Below are positions 1-8,424 of a stretch of 34,501 bases of DNA, one piece after another (within the stretch, counting starts at the first letter, position 1; each line of letters opens with the position of its first letter). Below the pieces are notes generated by a model. That model worked only from the letters and a program-made list of their open reading frames with translations. It made no database searches and was not told where the DNA came from. This DNA comes from JAKSSE01 sp045597645. Lineage in GTDB: Bacteria > Bacillota > Clostridia > Lachnospirales > Lachnospiraceae. Position numbers and translations under genes: made by a program. Location of the stretch: contig JAZLKM010000040.1 in assembly GCA_045597645.1 (NCBI GenBank), positions 1 to 34,501 on the forward strand, given 5' to 3'.

Positions 1-365
1 GCCCCCAAAAGCTGGATGAATTAAGAAGCCACATCTCAGACAACTGGAGACCGGGCGCGCAGCATCGCGAAATAAGAATCACCACGCGAATCACCGAATT
101 CAGGCTCTGAGTGCCATGGAGGAAGGGGCATGCAGCTACGCACGGACCAAGCGAACGGCCACAGGAGCGCGTAAGGCGGGTGCAGGCCCATCCCCCCTCC
201 ACAGGCGGGCGCTGATGATAGCGGGGGCGGCTTGAGGATAATGTGGCGGCAGTGGTGGGCACTCACAATTCGGTCACAAAAGGGTGGTAGAGTGCATAGG
301 TCTGATGGAGGGCGGCATGCGGGGGCGTGCTGTCTAGGGGTAGCATCGGCGAGGTAGAGGTACAG
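1..365. other. GC-rich region without a convincing gene, upstream of htrA
   Basis: These 365 bases are visibly richer in G and C than the rest of the window. The only frames open at the left edge are short: frame 1 ends in TAA at 22-24, and frame 3 runs from the edge to TGA at 108-110 as an Arg-rich tail of 35 residues. Either could be the last residues of an upstream gene, but neither resembles a family I know. A frame-2 stretch without a good start runs to about position 235. Bases 349-360 hold the AGAGG site for htrA. I recognise no RNA family, promoter or terminator here. Confidence 0.4.
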
Positions 366-1604
366 ATGAATTTCGGTAGGAAGATTGTAAGGGCAATTAT
401 ATTGGCGGTGGTGTTTGGCGGAATTGCCGGACTGACTTTTGCGGGCAGTAGTTTTGTGCTTAGCAAGGTTATAGTGAAGGAACCTGCCATGGAGCCACAG
501 ATAAATGTTGCACCTGTTGAAGACAAAGTTGAAGATGCGCAGGAGGAGAAGACAGAGCCTGTAGTGATTAACGAAGTGTCAAATGTGACAAATGTCGTTA
601 ATGCAGTGGATGTCAGCGATGTGGTTGAGGCGGTGATGCCGAGTATCGTTAGTATTACTACGGTGAGCGTATCGGAAGTGAATATGTGGGGCCGTACATA
701 TAGATATCAGGATGAGGGCGCTGGAAGCGGCATCATTGTGGGTCAGGATTCGGAACATTTCTACATATTGACGAATAGGCATGTGGTGAGTGGCGCCAAT
801 GTGTTGACGGTGACATTTGATGATGATGCCTCTGCAGAGGCGGAGGTGAAGGGCGTAGGTAATTCACTGGATATAGCGGTGGTTACGGTGGACGTAAGTG
901 CACTGTCAGCGGATACAATAGATAGAATATCAGTGGCAGAGCTGGGCGAGTCGGCTAACCTTAAGCCGGGGCAGGCATGCATAGCCATAGGAAATGCGCT
1001 TGGATATGGCCAGTCGGTTACGGTAGGAGTGGTTAGCGCGCTAAATAGAGAGGTTAACTCTAGCGATCCTCAGTCAGGCGCACCGTTTACGTGTAATGCG
1101 ATTCAGACTGATGCGGCGATTAATCCAGGCAACAGTGGAGGAGCGCTGCTGGATGTCGAAGGGAAGGTAATAGGAATTAATTCGTCTAAGCTGTCGAGTA
1201 CGAATGTTGAGGGAATGGGATTTGCTATTCCGATAGATGATGCAGCACCTCTTATGGAGGAGCTCATTTCGAGACGAGTGATAGACGAGAGTAACCGTGG
1301 ATATCTGGGTATATATGGCAGACAGGTGGATAGCTCAACAGCAGCGTTTATGGGGGTACCCACAGGTATTGCAATATATCAGATACATCCGGGCAGTCCC
1401 GCTGAGGAGGCAGGGCTTAGCGTTGGCGATATAGTTACAGCATTTAATGATATTGAAGTGCGGACAATGGACGATATCCAGGAGCAGATGATATATCTGG
1501 AGGCAGGTCGAAAGGTGGAACTGTCGGTGGCCAAAAAGTCAAATGGATATGAGCTGGAAAAGATAGAGGTGACTCTTGGACTCAGGAGTGGATCAGGACA
1601 ATAG
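366..1604 (+). CDS. HtrA/DegP-type membrane-anchored serine protease with PDZ domain
   Basis: This 412-residue protein is a trypsin-like protease of the HtrA family, which degrades or refolds damaged proteins at the cell surface. Residues 8-33 form one hydrophobic segment that acts as signal anchor. An acidic, low-complexity linker (about 38-85) precedes the protease domain. The catalytic triad is visible: His139 in TNRHVV, Asp169 in NSLDIAVV, and Ser257 in NPGNSGGALLD. One PDZ domain occupies about residues 310-405, including GYLGI and the SPAEEAGL turn. The reading frame is open back to 327, but ATG 366 has AGAGG five bases upstream and gives the natural N-terminal anchor, so I use it. Members with one PDZ and an N-terminal anchor are the norm in Gram-positives. 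No accessory sensor gene is adjacent. Confidence 0.95.
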   Translation: MNFGRKIVRAIILAVVFGGIAGLTFAGSSFVLSKVIVKEPAMEPQINVAPVEDKVEDAQEEKTEPVVINEVSNVTNVVNAVDVSDVVEAVMPSIVSITTVSVSEVNMWGRTYRYQDEGAGSGIIVGQDSEHFYILTNRHVVSGANVLTVTFDDDASAEAEVKGVGNSLDIAVVTVDVSALSADTIDRISVAELGESANLKPGQACIAIGNALGYGQSVTVGVVSALNREVNSSDPQSGAPFTCNAIQTDAAINPGNSGGALLDVEGKVIGINSSKLSSTNVEGMGFAIPIDDAAPLMEELISRRVIDESNRGYLGIYGRQVDSSTAAFMGVPTGIAIYQIHPGSPAEEAGLSVGDIVTAFNDIEVRTMDDIQEQMIYLEAGRKVELSVAKKSNGYELEKIEVTLGLRSGSGQ

Positions 1605-1608
1605 CATC

Positions 1609-1637
1609 TTGAAATGACCATTGCCATTTGCTATACT
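1609..1637 (+). promoter_or_regulatory. Sigma-A-type promoter for the 47-aa small protein
   Basis: TTGAAA (1609-1614) and TATACT (1632-1637) are separated by 17 bases. A TGC extension lies directly before the -10. It sits just after the htrA stop and 40 bases ahead of the small gene's start. Confidence 0.7.
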
Positions 1638-1677
1638 TATATAAGTTAAAACGAGATAATTCTCTAGGAGGATACAG

Positions 1678-1821
1678 ATGACATCAGAGGGCGCTCTTAT
1701 AGCGATAATAGCAGTAGCATTATTTATATCATTGTTCGTCGTCATTTTTGATGCAGTCAAATTACAGCAGGGAGCAACTGCGGCAGCTGTCATCGATGAT
1801 GAAGATTCTTCTGAAGAATAA
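1678..1821 (+). CDS. Small single-pass membrane protein (47 aa), function unknown
   Basis: The ORF encodes 47 residues starting MTSEGALIAIIAVALF and ending DDEDSSEE. Residues 5-26 are a strongly hydrophobic helix, followed by a short amphipathic stretch and an acidic tail, so it is probably a single-pass membrane protein. The start is preceded by CTAGGAGG, a near-ideal ribosome binding site eight bases upstream. It has its own promoter (1609-1637) and an immediate rho-independent terminator (1849-1879), which makes it a complete monocistronic unit. I do not recognise the family. Its position behind htrA suggests, by inference only, an envelope role such as a protease modulator or substrate. 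Confidence 0.75.
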   Translation: MTSEGALIAIIAVALFISLFVVIFDAVKLQQGATAAAVIDDEDSSEE

Positions 1822-1848
1822 GTTCTAAATACGAGATAGATTGTGTTG

Positions 1849-1879
1849 GGTCAGGTGCTTTCGGCACCTGACCTTTTTT
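1849..1879 (+). terminator. Rho-independent terminator after the small membrane protein
   Basis: GGTCAGGTGC (1849-1858) pairs perfectly with GCACCTGACC (1864-1873) around a five-base loop, followed by six T (1874-1879). Confidence 0.95.
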
Positions 1880-1936
1880 GTGGAAAGCTGTAAGAAGGAT
1901 ACAATGGTGGTGCCCTCTATGCTAATGGTATTTTTT

Positions 1937-1946
1937 GTGGTAAAAT
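1937..1946 (+). promoter_or_regulatory. Possible extended -10 for the glycosyltransferase block
   Basis: TGG-TAAAAT (TAAAAT at 1941-1946) looks like an extended -10 element 22 bases before the first glycosyltransferase gene. No clear -35 hexamer is visible 17 bases upstream. A promoter is expected here because a strong terminator lies just before. Confidence 0.4.
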
Positions 1947-1968
1947 ATCGTCGAGGTATTGCGATTTT

Positions 1969-2769
1969 ATGAATGTAAAGATAATTGTAGCATCACATAA
2001 ACCATATGAAATGCCTGGCGATGAGGGGTATCTGCCTGTTTTGGTAGGAGCCGCATTGGCCAACTACAGTACGCAGCAGCTTAGCGGCTGGATGCGGGAC
2101 GATGAAGGGGAGAATATCTCTGATAAAAACCCTACTTTTTGCGAGCTGACAGGACTGTACTGGGCGTGGAAAAATCTCGATGCAGATGCAATAGGACTGG
2201 CTCACTACAGGCGTCATTTTGGAAAAAGGGGTAATGACGCTAATGTTCTTGGGAACGTAATTACAGCAGATGAGGTCAGAACGCTGCTGGCGTCTGCTGA
2301 TGTTTTGGTTCCTAGGAAGAGGCATTATTACATTGAAACGCTGGAGAGCCATTATAGTCACTCACACGATGGAGAGCATCTGCGAATCGCAAGAGAGACA
2401 ATAGAGTCAATAGATAATAGCTACTTGCCTTATTTTGACAAAGTAATGAAGCAGCGTGGCGGATATATGTTCAATATGTTTGTCATGAAGAGAAAGCTTC
2501 TCGGCGATTACTGTGAGTTTCTTTTTCCTATACTTGAAGAGATGGAAAAAAGGATAGACGTATCTGAGCTTTCAAAGTTTGATGCAAGATTATTTGGGCG
2601 CGTGTCAGAGCTTTTGTTCAATGTATGGCTGCAAAAAGCCATGGACACATCAGATGTAAAAATAAAAGAAGTACCATACTTCTATGTTGAGAAGGTCAAC
2701 TGGTTCAAAAAAGGTGGAGTTTTTTTAGCTGCTAAATTTGGACACAAGAAATATGAGGGTAGTTTTTAA
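1969..2769 (+). CDS. DUF4422-type capsular/exopolysaccharide glycosyltransferase
   Basis: This 266-residue protein has the pattern of the DUF4422 family, found in capsule and exopolysaccharide clusters and predicted to transfer a sugar in the cytoplasm. The recognised features are the N-terminal VKIIVASHKPY, the acceptor-side ELTGLYWAWKN, GLAHYRRHF near residues 79-87, and GGYMFNMFVM near 165-174. No signal peptide or membrane segment is seen. Its stop codon overlaps the start of the next glycosyltransferase (TAATG at 2767-2771), so the two are probably translationally coupled. It is the first gene of a four-gene block. No flippase, polymerase or undecaprenyl-phosphate sugar transferase is in the window, so the block may decorate a product made elsewhere. 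Confidence 0.85.
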   Translation: MNVKIIVASHKPYEMPGDEGYLPVLVGAALANYSTQQLSGWMRDDEGENISDKNPTFCELTGLYWAWKNLDADAIGLAHYRRHFGKRGNDANVLGNVITADEVRTLLASADVLVPRKRHYYIETLESHYSHSHDGEHLRIARETIESIDNSYLPYFDKVMKQRGGYMFNMFVMKRKLLGDYCEFLFPILEEMEKRIDVSELSKFDARLFGRVSELLFNVWLQKAMDTSDVKIKEVPYFYVEKVNWFKKGGVFLAAKFGHKKYEGSF

Positions 2770-3638
2770 TGAGTAAAGTATCTATCATTACTCCTTTTTA
2801 CAAAGGCAATGCTTATATGTACAAGTATTGTGACATGGTTAGAAGCCTTAGGGCTAACTTGACACCGGGATTGGAATTGGAGGTCATTATTGTAAATGAC
2901 AGTCCCGATGATCAGGTGCAGCTGGTAGGTGATACTGGCATTGAAGTTATAGATATGCCTGAAAATGGTGGCATTCATAAGTCTAGGCTTATGGGACTGG
3001 CACAGTCTACGGGAGAGTTTGTTATTTTCCTGGACCAGGATGACATTCTCAGTCCGACTGCGGTATCACAGCTCTATGGAGCGATAGGCACAGCGGGTAT
3101 AGCCATAGGCAATGCATCGCTGGAAAATAGAAATGGCACAGACTTATGGTATAGGACGGACTACCATAAGAGTGTGATTTGGGACATTGAGACATACATC
3201 TCTGTTGGTACGCAGATTATGTCTCCGGGACAGTGCCTGATTAGAAAATCATCTATTCCTAAGGTGTGGAAAGATAACCCGCTCACAAATAATGGTTCTG
3301 ATGACTATTATTTGTGGATACTGATGATATGCGCCGGAGTAAAGCATGTATATGTGGATGAGGTAACATACACACATTGCTGCACCGGTGAGAATATTTC
3401 GGGAAGTACACTGGCAACTGATGCATCCACTATGGAGTTTATTGACATTCTGGAGAATTATGGCGGTGCACCTGCTGAGACTATAAAAAGGCTCCGCAAG
3501 ATGATTCAGTATAAGGCTGATTTTAGAGCCGGAAATAAGCTGAAAAAGGTTGCAAAAAGTCTAGAGCACCTGCCTACTTTTGCAAAGAACTTATCATATA
3601 AGAAAAGGACGGCGACACCTTACGGTTTTAATCGCTAA
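2769..3638 (+). CDS. Family 2 glycosyltransferase (GT-A fold)
   Basis: The 289-residue protein starts with the canonical SIITPFYKGNAYM strand-loop and has NDSPDD near residues 42-47. Its metal- and nucleotide-binding acidic motif is FLDQDD near residues 87-92. An internal PGQCLIRKS segment and a later NNGSDDYYLWI acidic stretch fit the catalytic base region of GT2 enzymes. It probably transfers a sugar from a nucleotide donor to a surface glycan precursor on the cytoplasmic side. Its basic C-terminal tail (about 235-289, rich in Lys and Arg) could hold it near the membrane. The start overlaps the upstream stop by one base, and the next gene begins five bases after its stop. Confidence 0.9.
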   Translation: MSKVSIITPFYKGNAYMYKYCDMVRSLRANLTPGLELEVIIVNDSPDDQVQLVGDTGIEVIDMPENGGIHKSRLMGLAQSTGEFVIFLDQDDILSPTAVSQLYGAIGTAGIAIGNASLENRNGTDLWYRTDYHKSVIWDIETYISVGTQIMSPGQCLIRKSSIPKVWKDNPLTNNGSDDYYLWILMICAGVKHVYVDEVTYTHCCTGENISGSTLATDASTMEFIDILENYGGAPAETIKRLRKMIQYKADFRAGNKLKKVAKSLEHLPTFAKNLSYKKRTATPYGFNR

Positions 3639-3643
3639 AGAAA

Positions 3644-4783
3644 ATGACAGATAGTATACAAAAGAGAATTTTATATATTATTCCAGCGCTTAATCTGTGT
3701 GGAGGCATGGAGAGCTATGCCATGAACTATTTTAGGCATTTTGACTCTGAACGGTACTGTATCGATTTTGTCACACATGATATTAGTGAGGACTCATACA
3801 TGGCTGAGCTTGAGGAGCTGGGCAGTAAGGTGTACAAATTGCCGCCGTTTTCAATCGGCTCTGTTTCAGTGATTAAATCGGAATTTGACAAGATTCTCAC
3901 TGAGCATCCTGAGTATGAGATAATTCACTGCCACATGGCGAATGCTGCGGTGTTCTACTATTCTGTGGCCAAGAAGCACGGGATTGAGATTAGGATACTC
4001 CACTCACATCAGAATAAGGCAGCAGACACCTGGACTCATGCTATAAGAAATCTACCTCTTCTGGCACTAGGGCGCAGGGCTTCTACTGACTATGTGGCGT
4101 GCACCCAGGCAGCAGGCGATTTTCTATTCGGCAGGCACTCATATGCAATTGTGAAAAATGCTATTGATATCCACCACTTTGCTTATGACGAGAATGTCAG
4201 GGCACAGGTACGGCGCCAGCTTGAGATTCCCGAGGAATCACTGGTGGTAGGACATGTAGGCAGGTTTTGCCCACAGAAGAATCAGATGTTTTTGCTGGAT
4301 ATATTCAAGGCGATGCTTTTGCTTCATCCTGACTCAAGACTATTGTTGATAGGTGAGGGTGATGATGAGGAGCTACTTACGGAGCGGGTGAATGAACTTG
4401 AGATATCTGACAAGGTTCATTTTTTTGGCGTAGCTGATGATGTGGCGCCGCTGTACCAGGCAATGGATGTTTTTGCTTTTCCGTCGCTATATGAGGGCTT
4501 GGGCATTGTGGCTATCGAGGCACAGGCAAATGGTCTGGCATGCCTTATGTCCAATGGTGTTCCGACTGATGCAAAGGTGTTGGAGAGCACGACATATCTC
4601 TCATTGAACGACGATGAGATGACATGGGCGAAAAAGTTAATAGCTCTGGCTGGAGCTGGAAGGGATGCTGATGGCGAAAAACTGGTAGCTCAAGCCGGGT
4701 ACGACATAAATGTGGAAGCTGATAAGCTGATGAGCTATTACGATGGATTGTATAGTAAGGCGCATGAAGGAGGAAATATCTAA
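3644..4783 (+). CDS. Family 4 glycosyltransferase (GT-B fold, EpsF-like)
   Basis: The protein has 379 residues, a usual length for GT4 enzymes. The N-terminal acceptor domain contains the Gly-rich NLCGGMESYAMNY near residues 16-28. The C-terminal nucleotide-sugar domain begins near VVGHVGRFCPQKNQ (about 202-215). It carries the E-x7-E signature in FPSLYEGLGIVAIEAQ near 280-295. These proteins are retaining transferases that build exopolysaccharide or capsule repeats. The best resemblance is to EpsF-type enzymes. The stop TAA shares its last base with the ATG of the next gene. The Shine-Dalgarno site is weak, which fits coupling to the gene upstream. Confidence 0.9.
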   Translation: MTDSIQKRILYIIPALNLCGGMESYAMNYFRHFDSERYCIDFVTHDISEDSYMAELEELGSKVYKLPPFSIGSVSVIKSEFDKILTEHPEYEIIHCHMANAAVFYYSVAKKHGIEIRILHSHQNKAADTWTHAIRNLPLLALGRRASTDYVACTQAAGDFLFGRHSYAIVKNAIDIHHFAYDENVRAQVRRQLEIPEESLVVGHVGRFCPQKNQMFLLDIFKAMLLLHPDSRLLLIGEGDDEELLTERVNELEISDKVHFFGVADDVAPLYQAMDVFAFPSLYEGLGIVAIEAQANGLACLMSNGVPTDAKVLESTTYLSLNDDEMTWAKKLIALAGAGRDADGEKLVAQAGYDINVEADKLMSYYDGLYSKAHEGGNI

Positions 4784-5733
4784 TGTCAAGGACAGCAGTG
4801 CTTCTTGCGACCTACAATGCAGGAGATTATTTAAGGGGGCTTTTGGACTCGCTGATGGCACAGACGGTGTCTGACTTTGAAGTATGCTACCACGATGATG
4901 GCTCGAAGGATGGGTCAGTGGACTTGCTGAAAAAGTACAGCACTGATTACCCGGGAAGATTTGTGGAGATAGATGGACCACCTACTGGTGGAGCAAAGGC
5001 TAACTTCATGTATATGCTAAATAGCATCGAAGCCGACTACTATTTGTTCTGCGATGACGATGATGTATGGCTGCCACGGAAGGTAGAAATGGAGAGGGCG
5101 GCAGTCATCTCGAATGAGTCAAAAGGCTGTGAAGTAGTACCGACAGCCGTATTTTGTGATGTGGCAATCACTGATGGGGAGCTAAATGAGATATCGCCGA
5201 CATGCTTCTCATATATGGATAGAGACCCGCATAGGATTGCTCTTAAGAATCTATTATTGGAAAATGTGGCACCTGGCAATGCTATTGCACTTAACAAATC
5301 TCTGCGTGACATTGTGGTGAGACTAAAAAATATCAAAAATATACCTATGCATGACCATTGGACGATGGTGTGTGGTGCAGCGGCAGGACAGGTGATATAT
5401 CTGCCAGAGTGCCTTATGCTGTACAGGCAGCATGCTGAAAATGAAGTGGGCGCTGTGCACACAGGGATAGGAGAGAAAATAAAGAGGAATCTTCTGGCTA
5501 TTTTTACGAAAAGTGGCCGTGCGAAAAAGCAGGAATGGTTTGAGCAGGCATATATGCTGGCGAACGAGCTGCTGGCGCTGGATGATGAATCAATTTTCCA
5601 GAGGGAGGTCTATGATTTCCTGAGGGAGTTTGCCGTCATTAAGGCTTTGCCCCGAGCAAAGCGACTGGCTTTCTACAAAGAGAACAATATAGACAAGACG
5701 TCTGGAAATTTCTGGATGAAAATGTGGATATAA
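4783..5733 (+). CDS. Family 2 glycosyltransferase (rhamnosyltransferase-like)
   Basis: This 316-residue GT2 enzyme starts MSRTAVLLATYNAGDYL. It shows the donor-site HDDGSKDGS near residues 37-45 and the metal-binding cluster FCDDDDVW near 89-96. The HDHWTMV stretch near 191-197 sits where GT2 rhamnosyl- and galactosyltransferases place the catalytic region. Its architecture resembles the enzymes that add L-rhamnose or alpha-linked sugars to O-antigen-like chains, but the sugar cannot be named from sequence alone. It closes the four-gene block, and AGGAGG-like bases follow it and serve valS. No terminator separates it from valS, so read-through is likely. Confidence 0.88.
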   Translation: MSRTAVLLATYNAGDYLRGLLDSLMAQTVSDFEVCYHDDGSKDGSVDLLKKYSTDYPGRFVEIDGPPTGGAKANFMYMLNSIEADYYLFCDDDDVWLPRKVEMERAAVISNESKGCEVVPTAVFCDVAITDGELNEISPTCFSYMDRDPHRIALKNLLLENVAPGNAIALNKSLRDIVVRLKNIKNIPMHDHWTMVCGAAAGQVIYLPECLMLYRQHAENEVGAVHTGIGEKIKRNLLAIFTKSGRAKKQEWFEQAYMLANELLALDDESIFQREVYDFLREFAVIKALPRAKRLAFYKENNIDKTSGNFWMKMWI

Positions 5734-5766
5734 AGAGTAATAAGTACTCATACGAGGAGATAAGAA

Positions 5767-8406
5767 ATGAAAAAGGAACTTGAAAAAACCTACAATCCGA
5801 AGGACATAGAGGAGCGCCTCTATTCTAAGTGGGAGAGCAATGGCTATTTCCACGCTGAACCGGACAAAAGCAAGAAACCATTTACTATTGTAATGCCGCC
5901 ACCAAACATTACCGGACAGTTGCATATGGGACATGCACTGGATAATACCATGCAGGATATCTTGATTAGATATAAGCGTATGCAGGGATATAATGCGCTG
6001 TGGCAGCCGGGCACAGACCATGCAGCTATAGCTACCGAGGTTAAGGTTATTGATCATCTTAAGTCTCAGGGCATTGAGAAGGCAGACCTGGGCCGTGATG
6101 GATTTTTGGAAAAATGCTGGGAGTGGCGCAAGGATTACGGCGGTCGTATTATCAACCAGCTCAAGAAGATGGGCTCATCAGCTGACTGGGAGCGTGAGCG
6201 TTTCACCATGGATGATGGATGCTCTAAGGCTGTTGAGGAAGTATTTGTTAAGCTTTTTGATGAAGGTTATATCTATAAGGGTAGCCGTATTATCAACTGG
6301 TGTCCGGTATGTCAGACTTCAATTTCTGATGCAGAGGTGGAGTATGAGGAGCAGGAGGGTTCTTTCTGGCACATCAACTATCCTGTAGTAGGTGAGGAAG
6401 GACGCTTTGTAGAGATTGCGACCACAAGACCTGAGACTCTGTTTGGTGATACTGCAGTTGCAGTTAATCCTGACGATGAGCGCTATAAGGATATTGTAGG
6501 GAAAATGCTACAGCTTCCTTGCACAGACAGACAGATTCCTGTTATTGCAGATGAGTATGTTGATAAGGAGTTCGGTACTGGCTGCGTTAAGATTACGCCG
6601 GCGCATGACCCTAACGATTTTGAGGTAGGAAAACGTCATAGCCTGGAGGAAATCGTAGTAATTAACGATGATGCCACTATGAATGACAAGGCAGGCAAGT
6701 ATGCTGGAATGGACAGATATGAGTGTCGAAAGGCTCTTATAAGTGATCTGGAGTCTCAGGGCTTGCTTGTAAAGGTAGTACCTCATACACATAACGTAGG
6801 TACTCATGACCGCTGCAAGACTACTGTCGAGCCTATGATCAAGCCACAGTGGTTTGTTGCTATGGAAGAACTGGCCAAACCTGCCATCAAGGCTATAGAG
6901 ACTGGTGAGCTTAAGTTCGTTCCAGAGCACTTCGACAAGACATATCTCCACTGGCTGGAGGGTATCCGCGACTGGTGCATCTCACGTCAGCTGTGGTGGG
7001 GTCACAGAATCCCAGCATACTACTGTGAGGATTGCGGAGAGATGGTAGTTGCAAGAAATGCAGATAAGCCATGCAAGTGCCCTAAGTGTGGAGGCAATAT
7101 GAAGCAGGATGAGGATACCCTCGACACCTGGTTCTCATCTGCCCTTTGGCCGTTCTCTACTCTTGGATGGCCTGATAATACTGAGGATCTGGATTACTTC
7201 TATCCTACAGACGTGCTTGTTACCGGATACGATATCATTTTCTTCTGGGTTGTTAGAATGGTATTTTCCGGCTATGCACACACTGGTAAGAGTCCGTTCC
7301 ACACTGTACTCATTCATGGTCTTGTACGTGATTCACAGGGGCGCAAGATGTCAAAATCTCTTGGAAATGGTATTGATCCGCTTGAGATTATTGATAAGTA
7401 TGGTGCAGATGCACTGCGACTTACTCTTATCACAGGCAATGCACCTGGAAATGATATGAGATTCTACTGGGAGCGTGTTGAGGCATCTCGTAATTTCGCA
7501 AATAAGGTATGGAATGCAAGCCGCTTCATTATGATGAATATGCCTGATGAGGCAATAGCTACACCGGCAATAGAGAGCCTCGATACCGCTGATAAGTGGA
7601 TTATTTCAGAGCTTAATACACTGGCTAAGGATGTTACCGAGAATATGGACAAATATGAGCTTGGTATCGCTGTAGGCAAGGTATATGACTTCATCTGGGA
7701 AGAGTTCTGTGACTGGTACATTGAGATTGCCAAGAACCGCATATACAATGACAACAAGAAGCAGGAGGCACTTTGGACATTAAATACTGTGCTCACTCAG
7801 GCACTAAAGCTTCTACATCCATTTATGCCATTCATCACTGAGGAAATATTCTGCAACCTGCAGGATGCGGAAGAGACAATCATGCTCTCAGAGTATCCTT
7901 CGTACAAGGCAGAGTGGAATTTCCCAGAGGCTGAGGAGGCACTTGGCCATGTAAAGGATCTGGTACGCGCAGTACGTAACCTCAAGACTGAAATGGATGT
8001 ACCGCCGAGTCGCGAAGCTGCTTACTACATTGTATCTGACAACGATAAGCTCCTTGAAGAGCTCGGTACTCTAACTGCTACATATGAAAAGCTTATCAGA
8101 GCATCTGCGATTAATACACAGAAGGACATGACTGGAATTGATGAGTCAGCGGTATCAACCATCATACCAGGTGCAACTGTATATATCCCGCTCACTGACC
8201 TCATTGATATGGACAAGGAGCGTGAGCGTTTGACCAAGGAGAAAGAGAAACTGGAAAAGGAGCTTGCTCGCTCACATGGTATGCTGAACAATCCAAACTT
8301 TACTGGCAAGGCGCCTGCCGACAAGATTCAGGCTGAAAAGGATAAGCTTGCTAAGTATGAGGACATGATGGCACAGGTAGAGGCAAGACTAGCTGCACTT
8401 AAGTAA
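5767..8406 (+). CDS. valS: Valine--tRNA ligase
   Basis: The 879-residue class I synthetase charges tRNA-Val with valine in the cytoplasm. The HIGH signature appears as HMGH at residues 53-56 inside PPPNITGQLHMGHAL. The second signature, KMSKS, is at 527-531. Between them lies the editing (CP1) insertion with TTRPETLFGDTAVAV. A zinc-site-like cluster (YYCEDCGEM followed by CKCPKCGG) lies near residues 418-445. The C-terminal coiled coil typical of ValRS, rich in Lys and Glu, fills about the last 65 residues. The start ATG has CGAGGAG upstream. The only space before it is 33 bases, so there is no room for a T-box leader. valS is probably read through from the glycosyltransferase block or from a promoter inside it. 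Confidence 0.98.
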   Translation: MKKELEKTYNPKDIEERLYSKWESNGYFHAEPDKSKKPFTIVMPPPNITGQLHMGHALDNTMQDILIRYKRMQGYNALWQPGTDHAAIATEVKVIDHLKSQGIEKADLGRDGFLEKCWEWRKDYGGRIINQLKKMGSSADWERERFTMDDGCSKAVEEVFVKLFDEGYIYKGSRIINWCPVCQTSISDAEVEYEEQEGSFWHINYPVVGEEGRFVEIATTRPETLFGDTAVAVNPDDERYKDIVGKMLQLPCTDRQIPVIADEYVDKEFGTGCVKITPAHDPNDFEVGKRHSLEEIVVINDDATMNDKAGKYAGMDRYECRKALISDLESQGLLVKVVPHTHNVGTHDRCKTTVEPMIKPQWFVAMEELAKPAIKAIETGELKFVPEHFDKTYLHWLEGIRDWCISRQLWWGHRIPAYYCEDCGEMVVARNADKPCKCPKCGGNMKQDEDTLDTWFSSALWPFSTLGWPDNTEDLDYFYPTDVLVTGYDIIFFWVVRMVFSGYAHTGKSPFHTVLIHGLVRDSQGRKMSKSLGNGIDPLEIIDKYGADALRLTLITGNAPGNDMRFYWERVEASRNFANKVWNASRFIMMNMPDEAIATPAIESLDTADKWIISELNTLAKDVTENMDKYELGIAVGKVYDFIWEEFCDWYIEIAKNRIYNDNKKQEALWTLNTVLTQALKLLHPFMPFITEEIFCNLQDAEETIMLSEYPSYKAEWNFPEAEEALGHVKDLVRAVRNLKTEMDVPPSREAAYYIVSDNDKLLEELGTLTATYEKLIRASAINTQKDMTGIDESAVSTIIPGATVYIPLTDLIDMDKERERLTKEKEKLEKELARSHGMLNNPNFTGKAPADKIQAEKDKLAKYEDMMAQVEARLAALK

Positions 8407-8424
8407 TTAAGACAGGGGGAATCA

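Noticed and set aside
5733..5767. T-box leader ahead of valS
   Set aside because: Only 33 bases are available, and no T-box sequence or terminator pair is visible.
6050..6388. 112-residue + strand ORF within valS
   Set aside because: It is a frame-shifted shadow inside the valS catalytic region, Arg/Ser-rich, with no start signal.
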